A stretch of 64,000 bases of DNA, from positions 508,501 to 572,500 of the forward strand of contig JAJTUQ010000012.1 in the NCBI GenBank assembly GCA_021399445.1. The letters run 5' to 3'. The position numbers and the translations under genes are program-made. Below the pieces are notes generated by a model that saw only the letters and a list, made by a program, of their open reading frames with translations, did no database searches and was not told the DNA's origin. Positions 57,182 through 64,000 of this stretch are shown piece by piece (within the stretch, counting starts at the first letter, position 1; the number at the start of each line of letters is the position of its first letter). This stretch comes from Xylogone sp. PMI_703 (lineage: Eukaryota; Ascomycota; Leotiomycetes).

Positions 57182-57396
57182 TGTGGAAGAGAGAGGTGCT
57201 AAGAGGTGTTGAGGTAGTATATACAGTAATATAATACAACTGACCAATCAGAAGGCAAGGTCTGGTAGAATAGGAGTGAAGGTGGTTGATTATTGTACGG
57301 TTGTAAGAACCGTACTTTATATACTACGTACAGGTCACATGATACACCGCACGTACACGTGCTACGCACATGCCGTATACTGTTTTCCCTACCACA
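57182..57396 (+). mobile_element. 215-bp solo LTR-like element, copy 2 (TSD ATAG)
   Basis: Same length and nearly the same sequence as 20619-20833, and it carries its own flanking duplication ATAG (57178-57181 and 57397-57400). Two copies with different duplications show independent insertions of the same element. Confidence 0.85.
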
Positions 57397-58551
57397 ATAG
57401 AAGTATGTTCATAGTGAAAAGAATGTTTGCTGGAGATTTTCGCGACCTTTACAAGTATGCATCAGAAACAGGATGTGCATCCCGGCATTTTGAGCGTACT
57501 GTCTACCACCGTATGGGATCGCATGTAACAGAGCAAGCTCTCAGCCTATCATAGACCGTGTAATTCAGGGCCATAATATAACAATCCGGACGTTCTGTTT
57601 GGAAGCTGCGCGCAGATAACGAAGTTCCATCAACACTTGCATACAAATAGAGAGGACGGACCATTCTTCAATCAGAAGCGTGATGTTACAAATCACTTCA
57701 CCACAGCCAACAGCATGTGGTGAAACGGTAATACAAGAGAGAAAACACGAGACGCGCAAAGAGTAGTAACGTCAACTAACTGTACAAAAACAAGGCATAC
57801 ATTACTATTGAGGCTAGACCTTGTAATTAGATGACGGGATCGCCAAGCTGCACATCACTCTGACGCTCACTTCTACCCTTTGAAACAACTCAATCATCAA
57901 CACAGGCACCATATATCCCCTTTTATGCGATATGTTACAAGCGGGTGTTCCGATATTTACAATCACCGAAAAATTTTAAGCTTTGTTAAAACTACTTGAC
58001 CACAAAATTAATATGTTAGTATTTTAATGTGGCAGCAGAATATCTTAATAGATTTCAAATGTTCAGGCATGAAAATTTAGCTACGGGTCAATCACGATCT
58101 ATCCAACTTAGCAGAGTAATATGTAAGTAAGTACTTCGCATTAAGTTTCTTTATATCTCTTATAGTTAAATTATTTTAAGATGGACTGCGACAAGACCTA
58201 GGACATAAGAGCGTCGTTGACTTAAACTCAACTTGTAAGGCCTGTGAAGAGCGGCGCTGACATACAAGTCGGCATCAGCAGAATTTACTTGCATGCATGG
58301 ACACTGTATACGAGATTAGATACAGTCCAATAGAATAATGTTTAAATGGCGACTAAGTTGATAATCGGGCTGAAATACCCACTGCAAACGGGGCCTTGAT
58401 TTATATGCGACCAGTAAGATGGGCTCGGCCTTAGTACTAGTACTGGGTGTCTTGACTTAGGTAGTGAGTAACTTTAGCTCGAGCCATATCGCTGCTGCTA
58501 AATGGAGTACTCATATTCATCACGATTATTTCTGTGATTCGATACACTCGG
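57397..58551. other. Intergenic downstream of the PKS gene
   Basis: No gene seen. Presumably includes the PKS 3' untranslated region. Confidence 0.4.
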
Positions 58552-61500
58552 TTACAACCTGACGTGCCGGCTCTGGGAGGTGATGCGTGAGGCGAGGCCA
58601 CTGATGGGACTGGATCCAAGAAGCTCGAGCAGTGGAACCTCTGCACCAAGGTCTTTCATCACCCATGTGCGGAACTCAATTGCCACTAGAGAATCAACTC
58701 CATATGAGCTCAGCGCTTTTGAAACATCAATATCCTCCGCCGGGATTGAAATCATGCTGGAGAGCTTGTCTCGGATGGAGTCCAGGACAATCTCGGTCGC
58801 AGCTGCAATGTCTGGCGCTGACCCAAGTCTCTGCATCAGGGACTGGGTCGAATGTTTGTTGTCGCCATCACCAGACATCAACAATGCTCGCAGTGGAGGA
58901 ATTGTCCGTATCTTAGCCCAAAGGGCGCTTTCCATGTATGGGGGTATATCTTTGCCTGCATCCTGCAGAGTACCGGCTGTGTGCAACCCGACAGCACAGC
59001 CGAAAAGCCCCTCTTCATCAATACTCTTGGCGGATGTGATAGCGGGCGCACTTTGAGGATTCATGTAGAATTCGAGAATGGCAATGAGCTCTTCCTCGCT
59101 GACTTCGAGCATACTCATGGACAACAAATTCAGCATGGGTGTGAGCTGCATAGTGTCGACCCAGTTCTCGGAAAGGTAGCCGACTGCAGTGAGACTGCCC
59201 AAGTCAATGGCTGTAGCCTTCAAACCTTGTTTAACACGGAAGCGTGCTAACTCGTCCTGGAAGGTATTTCCAGCATTGTAGTTAGCTTGACCACGGTTGC
59301 CGACGATACCACTGACTGAGGATAGCATAATGAAGAAGTCTAAATCTTTAGGAAGCAGGTTATGAAGGTTCCATGTGCCAGCGACCTTGGGCATAATGAC
59401 CTGTCGGTAGTCTTCGAAAGTCATTGTACCTAAGGTCATATCCTGAAAGTAGACAAAATGTTAGCAAGATTGCTGTGGCGTTCTTATAACGACAACAGAT
59501 ATGGAGTGGCTACTCACCTTCAACTGCATCGCGGCTTGAATGCAGCCCTTGATTGGGGGAAGTGCCTTGCAGCTGTTCAGTAATTTTCGCATGCTCTCCT
59601 CACTAGAGACATCGCATGGTTCAGCAATCACTCGACAGCCCCGGCTCTCCAACTCTCTGACTAGTTTCTCTGCCGGTTTTCTCGTAGCACCAGAGCGTGA
59701 CATGAAAACGAGATTTCTCGCACCACGAGACACCATCCATCTGGCGATTGACCTGCCTAGGCCTCCGAAGCCGCCGGAAAGGACATAAGTTGCGTCTGCT
59801 TCGAAGCGATGCGGAGTTGCCCGAGGTGATCGGACCTAGAAAGGGATGAGAGTGAGTACATTATACATCATTTGAAGGGAATGGGACCATGAACTTACTG
59901 GAACAATGTCATCTTCACTTGGCACCAGAACAATCTTGCCCATGCCCTTTCCATTTTGTAGCTGTCGGAAAGCGGTTGTAACCTCTCCGTAGCTATACAC
60001 CGTGAGAGGTGTTGGAGGCCTCATTGCACCTCCGCCGACAAGCTGTAGCGTCTCCGCGAGCAGACGTCCTACGCGGGCAGGGTCCCGGGCTACAAGAATT
60101 GAGATGTCCACGCTGGCAAATGTAGTATTCTGATCAAACGGGCGCATTTGTAGCCGCCCGTTCTCTGCAATATCTTTCTTTCCCATCTCAATGAATCGCC
60201 CCAGAGGAGCAATACAGTCCCAGGACCGTCGAAGGGCTTCGCCACTCAAAGAGTTTAGTACAACGTCCACACCGCGACCGCCAGTTGCTCGCAAGATACT
60301 AGCCGCGAAATCCGTGTTCCGACTGGAGAAAATGTGGTCTTCTTTAACCCCATAGTTATCCATAAGTAGACGCTTCTTTTCCACCGTTGAGACGGTTGCA
60401 AAAACTTCAGCACCAACCATGTTTGCGTATTGGATGGCTACCTGCCCAGTTCCGCCAGCACCAGCGTGGATCAGGATGGATTCACCCTTGGAAAGACGTC
60501 CCAAGTCGCGCAGACTGTATAAGACTGTTACGAAATTGCAAGGAACAGAGGCTGCATCTTCAAATGACATTGTGTCTGGAATCTTGACCATAGTGTCTTG
60601 TGGCGTCCGGAAGAATCTCTGGATACATCCCATCTTACTCGTGCCAGTGATGACAGCGACTCGATCACCGGGATGGAATCTGTCCACCTTGGACCCGGTC
60701 GATCTGACAATACCAGCTCCTTCGAAGCCGAAGCAGTCATGTGCTATTTCACCCATGCCAATCATGACGTCTCGGAAATTTAGACCAGCAGCCTTGACCT
60801 CGATCTCGACTTCCAAATCGCCCAATGGATCAATAGCAGCGGGGTCATCCATGAATCTAAGACTGTCCAAATCTCCCGGCATGTCTGAATACAATTTTAA
60901 TGGCCGTGAAGGATCCTCTTCCCAAGCCCGCATTGTGATTCTGGGACTATCGTCTAGTACGCTGGACATAAATGTGTTGGCTTCTTGGTGTCTGTAAATC
61001 CGGCTGGTGTACATAATACCGTCTCGGAACTCATACTCAGCGCTTTTGGTACCCGTCGAATTCAAGAATTGGTGTGCGAATACCTTTGACATTATGGCGT
61101 GGTATTCTGACCAGCCTGAAGTTGCCGCTCCAGCTGTGTCGATATCAAGCGTAACAATGTTCGTCTGAGTTGTATGTTTCTCCCACTTCGTCGTCCGCAT
61201 GACACCTTTGACCATGGCAAAGGTAGGATTATCCGTACCCTTGGTGACCCACAGTATGCGGACGCAATTATTCAGCAAGTGTAAGAGCTTTTCAAATCCA
61301 TTCTTGTCAAGATTCAGGAGAAATGAACTGTGACCATCCACAAGAATAATGCACGTAGCGGTTTCCAAAGACAGTCCACTCAGTTCCTTAAAGTTTACTG
61401 CCTGACAATTGTCCAAGCTATACTCTTTCTGGAGCGTTTTAGATAGCGAAGAGGCAGAGCTTTCGCTAGCTGTCTTGATGGATGTGTCAACAACATATAC

Positions 61501-64000
61501 TGGCGATATAACTGACGTCGGGGAGTCTCTTGTTCCTGTTTCATCAACAGCCGTCGAGATAATGATGCTGGAGATGTGAGACTCCGAAGAGCTATCTCTT
61601 AGCAGAATCTCGGTGCCATTGAAACCACTCTCACGAAGGACTGAGTCCCATTGCTGCTCTTTGAGCAGCGGGCCAGATTTTCGGTACTCCTCTGTGGCTA
61701 GCCACCAGCCAGGAAGAAGTCCCACCCACAAGCTTGTAAACATTGCTTCAGGCTGAACGATCTCGTGCATAATAAGCTTCCCGCCCGGGTTTAAGAGGCC
61801 ATGCAGGCGACGAAGAGTGGATTGAATGCTAGACGTCGCATGGATAACGTTTCCGGCTACAATAACATCATACTTGTCCTCTTGAGCAAATCCCTGTGTG
61901 CCAGGGTCCTTTTCGAGATCTAATGTCTTGAATTTTATAATGCCCTCCCACGATTTGAATTTCAGGGCTGCCTTCTCGAAAAATCCAGGTGAAATGTCAG
62001 TGTATGCATATTCGTGGATCGTCCAACTGTCGGCGTCCTCAGGAGGGCACATCGTTTGGAGAATGGGTAATGTGGTCCCACCCGTTCCAGCACCAATTTC
62101 AAGGAACTTCAGATTTCCACTCTTATGAGATAGAAGATCTAGATATGATTTGAAATGAATTGGAATGTGCCCAAGTTCGAATTCCTCACGATAGACTCTA
62201 TCTAGCAGCTGGCCATCGTCTTCTCCAAACATAAGGTAAAGAGGGTCAACTTCTTGCCTCAATACGGAAGTAATTTGAGTTCCTATCTTAACAATAAATT
62301 CACCGTTTGGCCCAGATTCGCTGGTTTCCTTGAGGAATGCCATACGGAACTCCGGATCAGAATTGCATTGGTTGAACGCAGCTTGATCAAAAAGCAAGGT
62401 TTGGCCGTCTTTGATAACTTTATCCTTCGCCTTGAGCCAGTTAATATAAAGCTGATGATGCGGCAAGTATTCAAAGGCTTCGTCAGTGAAATCCAGTTCT
62501 TTGACAGCATCTTGAATCAAGAGGGAAGTTGCGACTTGCAGTTTTCGGAAGATGGTTGTGACAATATCATTAATTTCGGGCAAGTTCTTTGATTCAAAGA
62601 AGCTAGTAGTAGCAAAATCCGCATCACATTTCCATCTGACATTGTGGCAGAGTTCCCGAGTTGTTTGTACTGTACTGACATCGATATGGGTCACTTCTAC
62701 GTCTGTAAATTGAACCATGATTGACGAACTTTCTTTGTCCCATACGGAGACATTCGTCCTATAGTCGGATGACCCGATCTTTTCAACTTGAGAGGTGCAT
62801 CTGAATCGATGCCCGGGAGCGTTCGCAATCTCAGCAGATATCCAGACTTCTTTGAAAAGGGTTGGTACAAGGGGCTCATCAACGACCTCGGCTCCTTTGA
62901 AGTCCAGCACAGCCGGGTAAACCATTTGTAACATGCAGTCCAAAGTTGCTGGCTGCACAGTATGGGGGTAGAAAAACTCATTTGGCATGACGGAAGCGAG
63001 ATCAGTGATGGATACAATTCCAGTCGCGATACCACGCTTCTGACCGAGGGGCCCAAGTTTTACATCTGTAAGTGTCCTGAACGTGGGGCCGTATTGGATC
63101 CCATTTCTAGCTGACTTTTCGTAATGCCTTACACTGTCAAACGGCCTTTGGCACAAAGCGAGTCCTTCTTTTAGGTTGATTTGCTTGGTGGAAAGGTTCG
63201 AGTTACGGTCATCTTCAATAGGAACATCACTGTGCTTCTCATACTCGGTAGAGACCTCGCCGCGGCAGTGAACCCTCCATTCTTTCTGGATCTCATCGTA
63301 AGAGTAAACATGGAACTCGTACCATACCTTCGACTTGCTCTTAAAAGTCTCGGATACTGGGTTCATGGATAATACTGTTTCAATACCATCCGCGTTATCT
63401 GGAATTATGAGAGCAGTCTGGATTGTGAGATCTCTGAACCGAAATCCAGTAAGACGCTTGTTAGGATTGGCTAACTGTTTTGATGCCTCAAGTGCCATGA
63501 TGAGATATCCAACTCCGGGATAGACGACATTATCAGTGACTTTATGATCCACCAACCAAGGAATTTCAGAAATTCGGAATATCTGTCTCCATTTTGGCTC
63601 ATGTGGGTTCCAATCTGGTATGGGGGCTCCAATGAGATCCATCCGGGGATGTGCTCGGAATCGATAATCTCTGCTCAGACGACTTTCTTTCCAGTATTCT
63701 GTGTCGTGGTTGAAGCTGTAGGATGGCAAGGACGTCAATAGTTGGCCAGGTTTGCTGGACAGGCCTTCATTTACTGAGTTCAGATTAATTGGGTATCCTC
63801 TCTCCCATAGATCGGCTGCCGTCTCAAGGAGAATATCACTCAGTGTGTCGTTACGTGCCATGATCCTAGAATAGTTCACTCCACTAATGTCGCCTGCACT
63901 AAGAACATCTCTTATGGCACTTTGCAGTGCGGAATGAGGGCCAATTTCAAGGATCTCCTGGATAGTGATGGACGTTCCAGACATCAATGCTAGGAGAGCT
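58552..64000 (-). CDS. Highly reducing type I polyketide synthase, 3' part
   Basis: Exons 64000-59899 (partial, runs off the window), 59835-59518 and 59442-58552; introns 63 and 75 nt, both phase 0. Domains in order: end of the acyltransferase (EILEIGPHSALQ); dehydratase (His in WLVDHKVTDNVVYPGVGY, Asp in VQPATLDCMLQ); C-methyltransferase (LEIGAGTGGTTLPIL, near 62080-62110); enoylreductase (LNFRDVMIGMGEI, ILIHAGAGGTGQVAIQYAN); ketoreductase (LSGGFGGLGRSIARW, NYNAGNTFQDELARF); and acyl carrier protein (SYGVDSLVAIEFRTW, near 58690). The protein ends after the ACP with no releasing domain, as in other reducing PKSs. It builds a reduced, possibly methyl-branched chain. The KS and most of the AT lie outside the window. 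All visible catalytic motifs look intact except the DH Gly, which is Asp. Confidence 0.93.

Noticed and set aside
58580..59056. Plus-strand frames opposite the PKS exons.
   Set aside because: Shadows of the minus-strand PKS; no family resemblance.
1..64000. CRISPR arrays, rRNA, tRNA genes or bacterial-type operons.
   Set aside because: None seen. The repeats present are transposon-related, and the genes are eukaryotic with spliceosomal introns.

Overview
This window is nuclear DNA of a filamentous ascomycete (Pezizomycotina). The evidence is spliced genes with 44-120 nt GT..AG introns, a Zn2Cys6 regulator, secreted fungal glycoside hydrolases, a highly reducing polyketide synthase, and abundant fungal transposons (Helitron, Tad-like LINE, Fot1/pogo-like, hAT, solo LTRs). 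The species cannot be fixed from sequence alone. A Eurotiomycete-like genome is possible because the regulator + ferulate decarboxylase + flavin prenyltransferase neighbourhood is known from Aspergillus.

Layout. 1-8.2 kb: a decayed Helitron on the minus strand (coiled-coil repeats, DUF6570-like region, HUH/Y2 Rep, PIF1-type helicase). 8.2-11 kb: no gene seen. 11.4-29.6 kb: a cluster of secreted plant cell-wall hydrolases, all on the plus strand: a WSC-GH3 beta-xylosidase-like fusion, a GH93-like exo-arabinanase, a GH43 enzyme, a GH43 remnant cut off by a repeat, and a GH95 alpha-L-fucosidase-like enzyme. They are separated by nested transposon debris, notably a Fot1/pogo-like element with two solo LTRs inside it (19.5-21.1 kb). 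29.95-35.75 kb: a nearly full-length Tad-like LINE with nonsense mutations. 36.7-38.1 kb: a glutamine-synthetase-like gene (minus). 38-43.2 kb: transposon relics. 43.6-49.7 kb: a second metabolic group consisting of a Zn2Cys6 regulator (plus), an Fdc1/UbiD-type decarboxylase (minus) and the UbiX/Pad1 flavin prenyltransferase that makes its cofactor (minus). 51.7-52.9 kb: an SREBP-like bHLH factor (minus) between two hAT fragments. 53-58.5 kb: repeats and LTRs. 58.6-64 kb: the 3' part of a highly reducing PKS (minus; AT end, DH, MT, ER, KR, ACP) that continues off the window.

How the genes may work together (inference). The hydrolases address xylan, arabinan and fucose side chains. Perfect GGCTAAA motifs, the XlnR-type site, lie in the upstream regions of the GH3, GH93 and GH43 genes. 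Feruloylated arabinoxylan releases ferulic and p-coumaric acids, which the Fdc/Pad pair 15-20 kb away can decarboxylate. Sugar release and hydroxycinnamate detoxification may therefore be neighbours in one transposon-rich accessory region. No sugar transporter was found.

Gene models were built by hand from frame, splice sites and family motifs. Exon coordinates are in the evidence fields. No similarity search could be run.
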